From a virus: a DNA stretch of 50,365 nt. A program made the position numbers and the translations under genes. The stretch spans positions 1 through 50,365 of the IMG/VR virus record IMGVR_UViG_3300033149_001247; one strand, written 5' to 3'. Positions 24,253 through 32,103 of the stretch are shown here, in pieces; position 1 is the first letter of the stretch; the number at the start of each line of letters is the position of its first letter. The notes beneath the pieces are model-generated. The model saw only the letters and a program-made list of their open reading frames with translations. It did not search any database and was not told the origin of the DNA.

Positions 24253-24530
24253 ATCGTTGCCTCCTTGATTGCGGCTGCTATCCCGCGCAAGCAGTCCGCC
24301 TTATGGCCCTCGTCAATGGCCTGCTTGCAGAACGGGCAGATGTGGCTACTCCTGCCGCTCATCCATTCGTCAATGTCCAGGATGCCGTTCACCAGCGCCG
24401 CTATCTGCGCGTCCTTGGCCTGGAGCGTAGCCTCTAGATCAAGAACATCTCGCGCCCAATCGCGCTGCGTTTCCCTCTCAACGTGTAGCCCTACCTCTTC
24501 CCGTAATGCATCATACAGAGTACATCTCAT
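24249..24530 (-). CDS. Coiled-coil protein with zinc motif
   Basis: 93 residues. A coiled coil (ATLQAKDAQIAALVNGI) is followed by HICPFCKQAIDEGHKADC, a CxxC-H-C zinc knuckle. It overlaps both neighbours by 4 bp. Function unknown. Confidence 0.5.
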   Translation of the reverse strand: MRCTLYDALREEVGLHVERETQRDWARDVLDLEATLQAKDAQIAALVNGILDIDEWMSGRSSHICPFCKQAIDEGHKADCLRGIAAAIKEATI

Positions 24531-24913
24531 AGCCCCGGTCCTCCATAACCATGCGCCCCCGTGCTCTCCCGCGTTTCCGGCCCGCCTTCCTCATCATGCT
24601 GGGCCGCTTGCCATTCGCGCTGACCGATGATGGTGTAGGGATGCGTAGTCTCTAGGTGTCCAGTTAGCGCCTTGTGACAAAGCTCCCGCCCCATTCTCTC
24701 CACCAGCCGCACCAACACGGTATGGTCACGGCGGGCGTCGGCGAGGGTGGTCTCTAGCCCTTGGATACGCAACTGTTGCCCTTCGCGAAATCCCTTAGCA
24801 AATATACAATGATTCTGTACATTTTGTTCCAGCTTGCGTATCTTGGCATAGTTATCGCCAGTTAATTCGGCCAACTCATTACCTAGGTTTCTAATAGCCT
24901 TTTCTATATTCAA
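24527..24913 (-). CDS. Coiled-coil protein, first gene of a long accessory operon
   Basis: 128 residues from TTG 24913, with AAGGAGA 5-6 bp upstream. The N-terminal half is a coiled coil (LGNELAELTG, GLETTLADARRDH). The C-terminal half is Gly/Glu-rich. It follows a consensus promoter at 24949-24977 and leads the chain of small overlapping genes running to about 18 kb. Confidence 0.55.
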   Translation of the reverse strand: MNIEKAIRNLGNELAELTGDNYAKIRKLEQNVQNHCIFAKGFREGQQLRIQGLETTLADARRDHTVLVRLVERMGRELCHKALTGHLETTHPYTIIGQREWQAAQHDEEGGPETRESTGAHGYGGPGL

Positions 24914-24948
24914 TTTAATCTCCTTGACACCATATTTTATATGTATAT

Positions 24949-24977
24949 ATTATAGCGCATGACACGTGGAAAGTCAA
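24949..24977 (-). promoter_or_regulatory. Sigma-70 promoter of the accessory operon
   Basis: Minus strand TTGACT (24972-24977), 17 bp, TATAAT (24949-24954). A hairpin at 24983-25012 (AATTATA/TATAATT core) lies just upstream, at the end of the previous gene, and may limit read-through. Confidence 0.75.
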
Positions 24978-24999
24978 TGATTAGTAGACTAATTATAGA

Positions 25000-26160
25000 T
25001 TATAATTCTACTGTTCTGGCTATAGTCTCGGGCAATTGGTAGCTAGCTTCTACTACGATATATACTTCTCTGCCACGAAATACCCATTTCTCAGAAGTTC
25101 TCTCCATAAACTCTTTGGGATTAGCTCCTCGTATAACATAAGAATTATAATTAAACTCTCTTTTGATATTAACATTAAGTCGAGAGAATTGTCTATAAGT
25201 ATGTTCTATGCCGCCAACCTGGTTACTATATATAAGTCTTTTGGGCATATACTCATCAGATTCTATGCCACTAAAAATATACACATCTGCGTCAGTATGG
25301 CTAATGATATGCTGAACGAATCTATCATATTGCTCTATTCTGGATAGTAGGCCAAGCCCCAGGATAATATCATAGTGCTGGCGCAAAATAGGAATATTAA
25401 GAATGTCATCTACCGTGTCAACACCAAGTCCTAATTTTGATAAATCCAGGATATGTTTGCCCCTAACGTTAGTATAGACATGTTCTATTACTGAGTAAAC
25501 AGCATCCTCAGTGATATGCTTGTTCTGTTCCAGGAGGGCTTGTTTTCCACTAGGTAACCAATTCATTTCATCTGCTGAATAATAGCACATGTACCAACGA
25601 ACACCTTGAGGAAACTCATGATATAGCCGAGGTAGTATTTGCCAGCCGTCAACGCGCCTAAAGAAGGTTTTATCAAAGGTTCTATCATTTAGGCCAATCC
25701 ATTTATCATCTGCCATGATAACATCAAAAAGAGTGTTACGATTGCGATACTCAGAGCACCAGAGATTACGCAAAACAGCAGGCTTAATGTCCAAATTACG
25801 AACAACGTTTATCGCTAAGATCAGGTCACAGTTGGTGTGAGCAAAGTTAGAGATGTCTAATGGCTGCTTAGTTCGCCTAATCTCAGCACTAGGGGTAATC
25901 TCATGGATAAGAGCTTCTTGCCTATCATCAATAGCAGATTTAAGCCATACGTCATGACTGATAATCTGTGATAGTTCGCCACCACCATAAGATAAGTCAT
26001 AGACTAAGGGAAAGTGCTTATTGCCAAGGAGCGACCTGATAACTTCTTGTTGCTTAATGTAAGCATCACGCTTTAGCCAAGCATAGTAATGATTGCGATA
26101 ACCGTCATCAGAAAGATTGCTGTACCAAGCTTGATACTCTGGTATGTATTTTGTGACCAT
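25000..26160 (-). CDS. Large protein with two degenerate methyltransferase-like domains
   Basis: 386 residues. The first half has VYDLSYGGGELS where methyltransferases have DLGCGxG, and CDLILAINVVRNL in the post-motif position. The second half has ILDLSKLGLG and YDIILGLGLLSRI, again in the right places but with eroded glycines. FDADxY-like DADVYIFSG also matches the active paralogues at 6726 and 7348. It looks like two fused methyltransferase folds with altered SAM sites, perhaps a binding or scaffold protein. It follows the other modification genes in the same operon. Confidence 0.55.
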   Translation of the reverse strand: MVTKYIPEYQAWYSNLSDDGYRNHYYAWLKRDAYIKQQEVIRSLLGNKHFPLVYDLSYGGGELSQIISHDVWLKSAIDDRQEALIHEITPSAEIRRTKQPLDISNFAHTNCDLILAINVVRNLDIKPAVLRNLWCSEYRNRNTLFDVIMADDKWIGLNDRTFDKTFFRRVDGWQILPRLYHEFPQGVRWYMCYYSADEMNWLPSGKQALLEQNKHITEDAVYSVIEHVYTNVRGKHILDLSKLGLGVDTVDDILNIPILRQHYDIILGLGLLSRIEQYDRFVQHIISHTDADVYIFSGIESDEYMPKRLIYSNQVGGIEHTYRQFSRLNVNIKREFNYNSYVIRGANPKEFMERTSEKWVFRGREVYIVVEASYQLPETIARTVEL

Positions 26161-26582
26161 TATTGTGCTCCTGGCAAAGTCTTCATCCCACCCGTGCCAT
26201 GAATCGGCACAGCACAGGCTTTCTCTCCAGCTTTCAATGGTATATTAACAGGCTGGTTAGATAGAGAATCAGTTTGCGGATTAGCTATTGGTGGAGCAAC
26301 GGGCTGGATTGGTTGAGCCACAGGCCGAGTAACTGGTTGCACTAGTTGACTAACAGGTTGCTGAGTAGGCTGTTGCTGAGGTTGCTCTCCTCGTTGAGCC
26401 ATCAATATCCCACGCATCTTGGGCCGCGCCAAGACTATGGCTTGAGCCTTGTGTAATGCTTCTTGGAATGTTGACTTATCAAGAGGATGGAGAATAGGTA
26501 GCTTGTTATACATCGTCCAGAGAGAGGCCAGCAATGTAATGATGCTATCCTCTAGCTTAACCTGCTCTTGTATTTCGCTCAT
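26160..26582 (-). CDS. Pro/Gln-rich linker protein
   Basis: 140 residues from ATG 26582 (ATGA overlap with the methyltransferase upstream). The N-terminal half is helical (DSIITLLASLWTMYNKL). Residues about 70-115 are a low-complexity P/Q/V-rich tract (QPQQQPTQQPVSQ, RPVAQPIQPVAPP), suggesting an extended linker. Not recognised. Confidence 0.5.
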   Translation of the reverse strand: MSEIQEQVKLEDSIITLLASLWTMYNKLPILHPLDKSTFQEALHKAQAIVLARPKMRGILMAQRGEQPQQQPTQQPVSQLVQPVTRPVAQPIQPVAPPIANPQTDSLSNQPVNIPLKAGEKACAVPIHGTGGMKTLPGAQ

Positions 26583-27322
26583 AGTCTCTCCCACTTCTCA
26601 GCTAACTCTTTAGCATCTTGCCCTGTAATCCTTGACTTAAACAGAAACGGCACTATTGGTTGCGCCACTAATTTCCATACTTTATCCCAGTAACGCGGCC
26701 TAAGGTGGTGCATAGGATACCTATCATTGCCAGATACCCTAAAATCGCTGTTCCACAAAGCATAGGTACTATGGGTCATAATTTCGGCTAGCATCGCGTA
26801 GGGGGCATTAGAGTGGCCAATTACGTCAGTACAGATAATACAGTCATAGTTATTGACTACTGGTTGGACTATTAAACTAGGATCAAACAATCTCCACTGA
26901 ACCTTTGGCCCTAGTTTATACTTATTAACCTTCCAAGCGGCAAATGCCATTGCGGGACAGTTGAAGTCTGCTATAACAACAGTCTTAACATCACTCTCTT
27001 CAGCTAAGACCAGAGAATGAGTAGCTATGCCAGCACCATAATCTAGGATTGACTGCCAGTCGAACCTTTCGGCATACTCTAGCAAAGTATCATTCCATCG
27101 GCGCACAGTGGCGTCTCTATCATGCCAATCTGAACATTCTTGTAGATAATGCTGAGTCTTGAGATAAAACTGGTTCTCTTCCTCTGGAGTCTGTGGAGAT
27201 AGCCTATTCCATTCTTCTTTGGCCAAATCGCCAATCAATTCCATTGGTCTATTGGCAACGCCATATGGCAAGTTAAGATATTCGGCTAAGTCTTGTCGCA
27301 TAAATTTTATGATTTTAGACAT
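26579..27322 (-). CDS. SAM methyltransferase-like protein (paralogue of 3219-3983)
   Basis: 247 residues. ILDYGAGIAT at 92-101 with HSLVLAE following, IADFNCPAM at the second strand and IICTDVIGHS. All landmarks match the 3219-3983 gene at the same positions. It follows a GT2 gene with an 8-bp overlap, as its paralogue does. Substrate unknown. Confidence 0.75.
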   Translation of the reverse strand: MSKIIKFMRQDLAEYLNLPYGVANRPMELIGDLAKEEWNRLSPQTPEEENQFYLKTQHYLQECSDWHDRDATVRRWNDTLLEYAERFDWQSILDYGAGIATHSLVLAEESDVKTVVIADFNCPAMAFAAWKVNKYKLGPKVQWRLFDPSLIVQPVVNNYDCIICTDVIGHSNAPYAMLAEIMTHSTYALWNSDFRVSGNDRYPMHHLRPRYWDKVWKLVAQPIVPFLFKSRITGQDAKELAEKWERL

Positions 27323-28034
27323 TGTTACCCTTCACATATGGATTATGATACTGAGGTAGTCCCAATTCCTTAAACAGGTCTATTGACTTATTCCAAGCTC
27401 TTTCTTGTGGGTCAAAGTATGTCTGCTTCTCAACCCTCATATATGTCTCATTATCACAAGATGACCTCTTAAGATACCTTGTATGGTAAGCATGTGGGCC
27501 ACCTTCAAAGTATAACGCTGATTTGCTAAAGTCGGTTGTGCTTTCGAATGGATACTTGCCTAGCCACTCAGCATCTTTGCGATGTAGCCTGTGCTGGGAT
27601 ATGCCATCAGCAAGGATAAACTGGCCATCTTGCCATAGGATGTTATGCACATGAACGAAACCAGTGGCTATGTCATAATTGTCTATGTCGGTATGTAAAA
27701 CACTCTCTAATTTACGCCGCATCCATAGCTCGTCTCCGTCAATTTGCAAAATCCAGGGAGTTTCTACAAACTTGGCTAAATATTGCCTAACCAAGCCATT
27801 TTCTTCAGGGGTTATATTTTTATGGCGAACATAGTAGAATTGTTGAGAGTAAGAATCTTTAACTTGTGTCTGCATAGCCAAGATAATGTTGGGAGTGTTA
27901 TCTTGGCTAGCACAGTCAGCAATGTATAAAGGGAGTTGTAATTCTAGGATAGGCTTTAGTGCTAAATCTATCCAGTATTCTTCGTTTGCCACCATCATGA
28001 CGACAGAGACTTTTGAGCCCAATGTACAAGACAA
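27315..28034 (-). CDS. GT2-family glycosyltransferase (paralogue of 3964-4734)
   Basis: 239 residues from TTG 28034, with AAGGGAG upstream. VVMMVANEEYWID, ADCASQDNTPN and LQIDGDELWMRR are the nucleotide- and metal-binding motifs. Order and spacing are the same as in 3964-4734. Part of the macro-domain operon. Confidence 0.8.
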   Translation of the reverse strand: MSCTLGSKVSVVMMVANEEYWIDLALKPILELQLPLYIADCASQDNTPNIILAMQTQVKDSYSQQFYYVRHKNITPEENGLVRQYLAKFVETPWILQIDGDELWMRRKLESVLHTDIDNYDIATGFVHVHNILWQDGQFILADGISQHRLHRKDAEWLGKYPFESTTDFSKSALYFEGGPHAYHTRYLKRSSCDNETYMRVEKQTYFDPQERAWNKSIDLFKELGLPQYHNPYVKGNNV

Positions 28035-28046
28035 TGTTTAACTCCC

Positions 28047-28478
28047 TTAAATATATACTTCTACAGGAATATCCATCGAATCGAGATACTCATCAAATAA
28101 CTCTTTCACATCTGGCCATTGCAATCCACCCAGGCCGCAGCCTAATTTGGGAAAGGCTATGCTTTCAATCTCTTCTTGTTCATACGTATCAACAAATGTC
28201 TTCAGTCCCAGTTCAATATACCATAGCTTGGATAACAAATGCCAATCAGTCTTTGTGGGAAAGTTTAGTATCCATTTATCATCAGTTCGATATATCCAGA
28301 GACAACCAACATCAAAGCTATTTGACCAAGTATATTGCGCATATTCTTTCGCCATTTTGGGATACTTCTGAGCAAACTGTTTAGCCAACCCCGCGCCCAT
28401 AACGCCAACAGTATTAACAGGACATACCAGAGTTTGCATAGTGGATTGGAAGATGTTACCCTTGATATACTCTATCAT
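28047..28478 (-). CDS. Macro-domain protein (ADP-ribose binding/hydrolase type)
   Basis: 143 residues from ATG 28478 (AGGA 7 bp upstream). IEYIKGNIF, CPVNTVGVMGAGLAKQF and IAFPKLGCGLGGLQW are the macro-domain signature of the ALC1/Poa1-like subgroup, which removes or binds ADP-ribose derivatives. In a phage it may reverse host ADP-ribosylation or process ADP-ribose-1''-phosphate; the role here is inferred. It is the first gene after the structured leader at 28518-28724. Confidence 0.85.
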   Translation of the reverse strand: MIEYIKGNIFQSTMQTLVCPVNTVGVMGAGLAKQFAQKYPKMAKEYAQYTWSNSFDVGCLWIYRTDDKWILNFPTKTDWHLLSKLWYIELGLKTFVDTYEQEEIESIAFPKLGCGLGGLQWPDVKELFDEYLDSMDIPVEVYI

Positions 28479-28517
28479 GCTGTTTCCTGTCATAGAAAGG
28501 CTTATGTTGCAGCTTTC

Positions 28518-28724
28518 ATAGCCGCACCCAGAAATACTCTATTAAAAAACAGTCGCAGATTCTCTCTAAGTATAGCCGATTATGTCGCCGAAGTCAATAG
28601 TTGCTAGACAATAAAGAAGAGAGAAAAGTGGTTAACTCTTCTCTCTCCTTCTTGACACTAGTAGCTTATTAGCCCATTAGTGTCAAACCCTGTTTTTCAA
28701 CAGAGCATTTCTGGGTGCGGCTAT
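28518..28724 (-). ncRNA. Structured leader RNA closed by a 35-bp stem
   Basis: The arms 28518-28552 and 28690-28724 are inverted repeats identical at 32 of 35 positions. All three differences become G-U pairs in a minus-strand RNA, but A-C mismatches in a plus-strand RNA. Inside are two further hairpins: 28618-28646 (12-bp stem, again with one G-U only on the minus strand) and 28652-28686 (TTGACACTA/TAGTGTCAA). A promoter ends next to the outer stem. The transcript leads into the macro-domain gene 40 bp later. It may be a free RNA or a regulatory 5' leader. Confidence 0.6.
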
Positions 28725-28753
28725 AGATTATCATACTTAGCTGCTTTTGTCAA
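28725..28753 (-). promoter_or_regulatory. Sigma-70 promoter of the structured leader
   Basis: Minus strand TTGACA (28748-28753), 17 bp, TAATCT (28725-28730); GATAAT two bases earlier is an alternative -10. Predicted start near 28718, inside the first arm of the 35-bp stem. Confidence 0.65.
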
Positions 28754-28763
28754 GCGTTACCAG

Positions 28764-28796
28764 ACATAAGAAAAAGGAGAAGCCTAAACTTCTCCT
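28764..28796 (-). terminator. Intrinsic terminator after the major capsid gene
   Basis: On the minus strand AGGAGAAG and CTTCTCCT form an 8-bp stem with a 6-base loop, followed by TTTTTCTT. It lies about 30 bp after the major capsid protein stop codon. Confidence 0.8.
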
Positions 28797-28828
28797 CTTT
28801 CTCTATACTATTTATATCTAGTTCTATG

Positions 28829-30235
28829 TTACCGTTGATCTCCACCACTAGTACCAGCCAAAACCTGGCATCCGGAATAGAAATACGGTACTGCGCCACT
28901 AGCTGAATTAGCAGGAGGATTACCAGCCCAGAAATACTCATCACAAGGTTCTGGTGTCTCGGGCGGTAGATTAAACGGAGCGCAAACGTTAGTGATTCTA
29001 CCAAGTAGCCACGGGGCCTTCATACGGAAGCGGGCCTTTGTGAGTACAGTCTGGTTGAAGCACTCGTTCATGCTATTGCTCCAGATTAGGAAGCGGCCAC
29101 CATCAGTGACCCTTGCGCCATTGACTAGCTGATCTACGGGAATGGTAGTCCCTGCCAATGTTGCGGCAAAGTCCTGATGCTCCATATACAGAGTCTGCAT
29201 GACACCAACCTTGCGTGTTAGCACAAAGATGTCTGAGCAGAAATAAGGAGCTAGGGAAGTCTGTGGAATCCAGTCATTAGTGATAACATCAACCGCGACG
29301 CCATCAACTTCTATCATACCCATTCCGTAAGTGCTATCCTGCATTAGTCGGGCGCGTTCATCACGGCTCCGAAGCGGGTCTATATTCACTTCGTTATACT
29401 GGCTACCAGTACATGGGCCACAACCACATGCCATCCAGTCAATTAGAGCATCACGCATCAAGCTCGTCATAACCAATACCATGTCGCCCCTCTGTACGCC
29501 ACCAAGAGCCTTCGCGCGTCTGCGGATTCGCCTTACGATGTCATTGAGGATATTACAGATATTACTATTTGCGGCAGCATTGCCCCAGTCATAGATATAT
29601 GGCTCTTCGCCTTCGCAGCGACGACCATTACGGGCGTCAGTGATGGGCTGATTGATAAGAACCATTAGGCCATCCCAGTCTAGAGGATTAGCGGTATGGT
29701 TACCTACAATAAGCATTCTTTCAAATGCCATTTTTAGCACACCAGATGCTACGGCAATCTGCCACTGCTGGTCATTTACCACTCGCTGAGTTGCGTGAGG
29801 GCCACGGATGTAGTAGATAGGCTGTTCGTCACAACGACTTAGCCCCACACTGGTAAGTTTGAGGTCCTGTCCGGCATGTGCGATCTCGCCGAAACAGGTG
29901 ATTAGCTCGCACTTACCCCACTCAACCTTGGGAGCGTCTGCGCACTCTTCGGTTCTGTTCCAAGTACATGCATCAGTCCCTGTTCCCTGCGGGCCAATGA
30001 AGCTGATGATCTTGTCGAAATCGGGATCAACAGTTGAAGGCTTCATTCCAAGCCAGGTGCTCAAGAAGTCGTCAGGGACGAAACTTGAGATTAGCTCGTT
30101 CCCACCACACCAGCTAAACATACCATTACCATGCATAGTTGAGAGGGTAGGTGTGGCTGTTCCACCTGTGGCTACCTTTATTCCCGCATTGGGTTGCAAG
30201 AGACTAGCGAGATATTCTACGTCTTGTCGTCTCAT
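28829..30235 (-). CDS. Major capsid protein (HK97-like, Cys-rich)
   Basis: 468 residues, following the protease/scaffold gene with its own GGAG site 6 bp before the ATG. The position directly after a prohead protease and before a strong terminator, the size, and the beta-rich sequence with long-loop segments (NPLDWDGLMVLINQ, GDMVLVMTSLMRDALIDW, VGVMQTLYMEHQDF) fit an HK97-fold capsid protein. About sixteen cysteines, including CGCGPC, are unusual for a capsid protein and may form disulfides or bind metal. No direct family match was computed. Confidence 0.8.
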   Translation of the reverse strand: MRRQDVEYLASLLQPNAGIKVATGGTATPTLSTMHGNGMFSWCGGNELISSFVPDDFLSTWLGMKPSTVDPDFDKIISFIGPQGTGTDACTWNRTEECADAPKVEWGKCELITCFGEIAHAGQDLKLTSVGLSRCDEQPIYYIRGPHATQRVVNDQQWQIAVASGVLKMAFERMLIVGNHTANPLDWDGLMVLINQPITDARNGRRCEGEEPYIYDWGNAAANSNICNILNDIVRRIRRRAKALGGVQRGDMVLVMTSLMRDALIDWMACGCGPCTGSQYNEVNIDPLRSRDERARLMQDSTYGMGMIEVDGVAVDVITNDWIPQTSLAPYFCSDIFVLTRKVGVMQTLYMEHQDFAATLAGTTIPVDQLVNGARVTDGGRFLIWSNSMNECFNQTVLTKARFRMKAPWLLGRITNVCAPFNLPPETPEPCDEYFWAGNPPANSASGAVPYFYSGCQVLAGTSGGDQR

Positions 30236-30246
30236 GTTATACTCCT

Positions 30247-31371
30247 TTACACCACAACCCGAAGATTGTGTCGATGCTTTTGAATTGTTTCGATACTATT
30301 AGCAAGAGACTGATTAAGAGCGTCCTCAGGAGCATGTTGTTTTTCAACAACTGTCTCCTTGGGTTCATCAGTAATAGTCTCTGGTTCACTAGATGGGCGA
30401 TAAGCTAGACGCATACGCGGAAGCTGCTTTTGCATATCAGCAAGTTTATCTTCGTCTGTCTTGAGCAAGTGATTGAGAATCTTGCCCACAGAGTCCAACT
30501 GAGTTGCCATAGTCTTAAGCTGCTTCTGAACATCTTCCACAGCGGTCTGCTCTGGAGCGGGTATACGCTGCGCGACTTCCTGTGCCAATGTCTGGATAGT
30601 AGGAAGGTCAAGCTCTAGGACAAAATCTTTAACAGTCTCTTCCTCAGCAGGTTTTTCTACAACCACTTCTGGTTCTACTACTTCTGGTTCTACAACTGGA
30701 GTCTCTACTGGCTCGGCAACAGGATCGGCAACGGGAGTTTCTACAACAACATCTTCCGTCGCCTTTATCACCTCTTCAGTATTTTCCTCAGTCTTTAGCC
30801 CCAACTCTTCACCGGCCTGCATTTTGATACCTATCTTTGACGCTTGCTCCAGGAGGTCTGCCGCCAAGTCCTTATTGCCACCTAGCATTTCTGTGAGCTT
30901 ACTAACAAGCTCTTCTTGTTTTTCCATGGATATTACCTCCGTATTCATAAGTCTGATATTGGTGAATAAAGCCGCTGCATCTGGCTCTTCCACTATACTT
31001 CGTTCAAAGATTCTGATCTTTTCATAGCAATTATCTACAAGGTCACTAGGTCGATACTTAAAACCTATGGATAAGCCATACTTCTCGGGGGTAGTGTTTA
31101 CCGTAGAGCGAACTTGAACGGCCATATCAGCGTCATCAAATGTGCCACTTTCGATTAAGAACATGCCGATTCGCAAAGAACTGTCGCATATTCCTACTCG
31201 GGTTCCTGGCAAATGATAAATCCTAAGTTCACCGTAGTCGCCCTTGGCGGCCTTTATAGAGTAGTCAATAGCTTTAGTGGCAACCGTTTCGCCAGTGCGA
31301 TCTTCAAATGCAGAAGAAGACACACCGACCCAGCGAAATTCGCCAGTAGAACTCTTGAATATCTGAAACAT
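30247..31371 (-). CDS. Prohead protease fused to scaffold domain
   Basis: 374 residues, GGAGGG before the ATG. Residues 1-140 resemble the HK97-family prohead protease: H53 in LRIYHLPG and S101 in GLSIGFKYRP are the likely catalytic pair. Residues 150-374 are acidic, helical and repetitive (PVAEPVETPVVEPEVVEP, then LDSVGKILNHLLK), as in scaffolding domains that are cleaved out during maturation. The tail contains LAYRPSSEPET, echoed in the portal C-terminus. Transcribed from the promoter at 31458-31486. Confidence 0.82.
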   Translation of the reverse strand: MFQIFKSSTGEFRWVGVSSSAFEDRTGETVATKAIDYSIKAAKGDYGELRIYHLPGTRVGICDSSLRIGMFLIESGTFDDADMAVQVRSTVNTTPEKYGLSIGFKYRPSDLVDNCYEKIRIFERSIVEEPDAAALFTNIRLMNTEVISMEKQEELVSKLTEMLGGNKDLAADLLEQASKIGIKMQAGEELGLKTEENTEEVIKATEDVVVETPVADPVAEPVETPVVEPEVVEPEVVVEKPAEEETVKDFVLELDLPTIQTLAQEVAQRIPAPEQTAVEDVQKQLKTMATQLDSVGKILNHLLKTDEDKLADMQKQLPRMRLAYRPSSEPETITDEPKETVVEKQHAPEDALNQSLANSIETIQKHRHNLRVVV

Positions 31372-31457
31372 ACTACGCCCTCCGATTAGCTAACTTTGCA
31401 TAAGTCTAAGTATTGCTATTCTAAGGACTCCCAGATTTATAACTGTTGAGCAATTAG

Positions 31458-31486
31458 ATTATAGTCAAGGTAAGATAACTTGTCAA
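31458..31486 (-). promoter_or_regulatory. Perfect sigma-70 promoter of protease and capsid genes
   Basis: Minus strand TTGACA (31481-31486), 17 bp, TATAAT (31458-31463). The predicted leader is about 80 nt. With the terminator at 28764-28796 it defines a two-gene transcript for the most abundant virion protein. Confidence 0.85.
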
Positions 31487-31515
31487 GTTGGGTTTTTAGA
31501 TGTAGAACTAATGTG

Positions 31516-32103
31516 CTATTCATCAGCCGTGAATTGATAACGTCCTTTTATCCATTCTTCTTGTGGCGTAAAAGTAAAAGAATTATCAACTTGAGTATAC
31601 CCCACGCGATAGTAAGCGTCCCACTCATCCCATGTGTCTACTATTACAGCGTCATCAAGAACCTCACTAACATAATGTTGTGGGCCGCCGTCGCTGGCTG
31701 CTATGCTGCCGAATTCTTTATTAAAGGCATTTGACACACCAGTAATAGTGCGACTATAGCTAATAGACTTAAGAGACTTCTTTCCTTGTGCCTGTGCCTT
31801 TTGCAATCTAGCCCTAATCTTATCTTGAAGGCTTTGAGAGATAACCTTACCGTCACATTTTACTTGATTAAGACGGGAAAGTGCATTATTAACATGCGAC
31901 AAATCAATCTTGCCCTCAGCATCTTTATAGGGCAACTTTCTAAGACTCAAGGGAAAGGTTTTGCCATCCTTCTTGGAGCCCCCCTTACAAATATGAGCAA
32001 AACTCCCATCGGGAAGGCTAGAAACGTAAGTGCTGTCCCACTTCTTTTTCTCTCTGACTAATACTTCTCGCAATTTAACTTGAAGCTCTAACTTCTCTGT
32101 CAT
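31516..32103 (-). CDS. Head-region protein with LPDGSFA...LPY...NALSRL domain
   Basis: 195 residues. SSLPDGSFAHICKGG, KTFPLSLRKLPYKDAEGKID and HVNNALSRLNQVK match a small conserved domain commonly encoded beside portal and protease genes in phages and sometimes fused to them. The C-terminal 70 residues are acidic and aromatic. It overlaps the portal gene by ATGA. It is likely a virion or assembly protein; exact role unknown. Confidence 0.65.
   Translation of the reverse strand: MTEKLELQVKLREVLVREKKKWDSTYVSSLPDGSFAHICKGGSKKDGKTFPLSLRKLPYKDAEGKIDLSHVNNALSRLNQVKCDGKVISQSLQDKIRARLQKAQAQGKKSLKSISYSRTITGVSNAFNKEFGSIAASDGGPQHYVSEVLDDAVIVDTWDEWDAYYRVGYTQVDNSFTFTPQEEWIKGRYQFTADE

Noticed and set aside
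26160-26582. Tape measure or tail fibre fragment because of the Pro/Gln repeats
   Set aside because: Only 140 residues and in a modification operon; low complexity alone does not support it.
28518-28724. Miniature transposon (MITE) reading of the 35-bp inverted repeats
   Set aside because: No target-site duplication flanks the arms, and the G-U pattern and promoter fit an RNA better.
28829-29004. Second frame over the end of the capsid gene (hydrophobic ORF at 28750-29004)
   Set aside because: It overlaps the capsid gene and runs through its terminator; no ribosome site.
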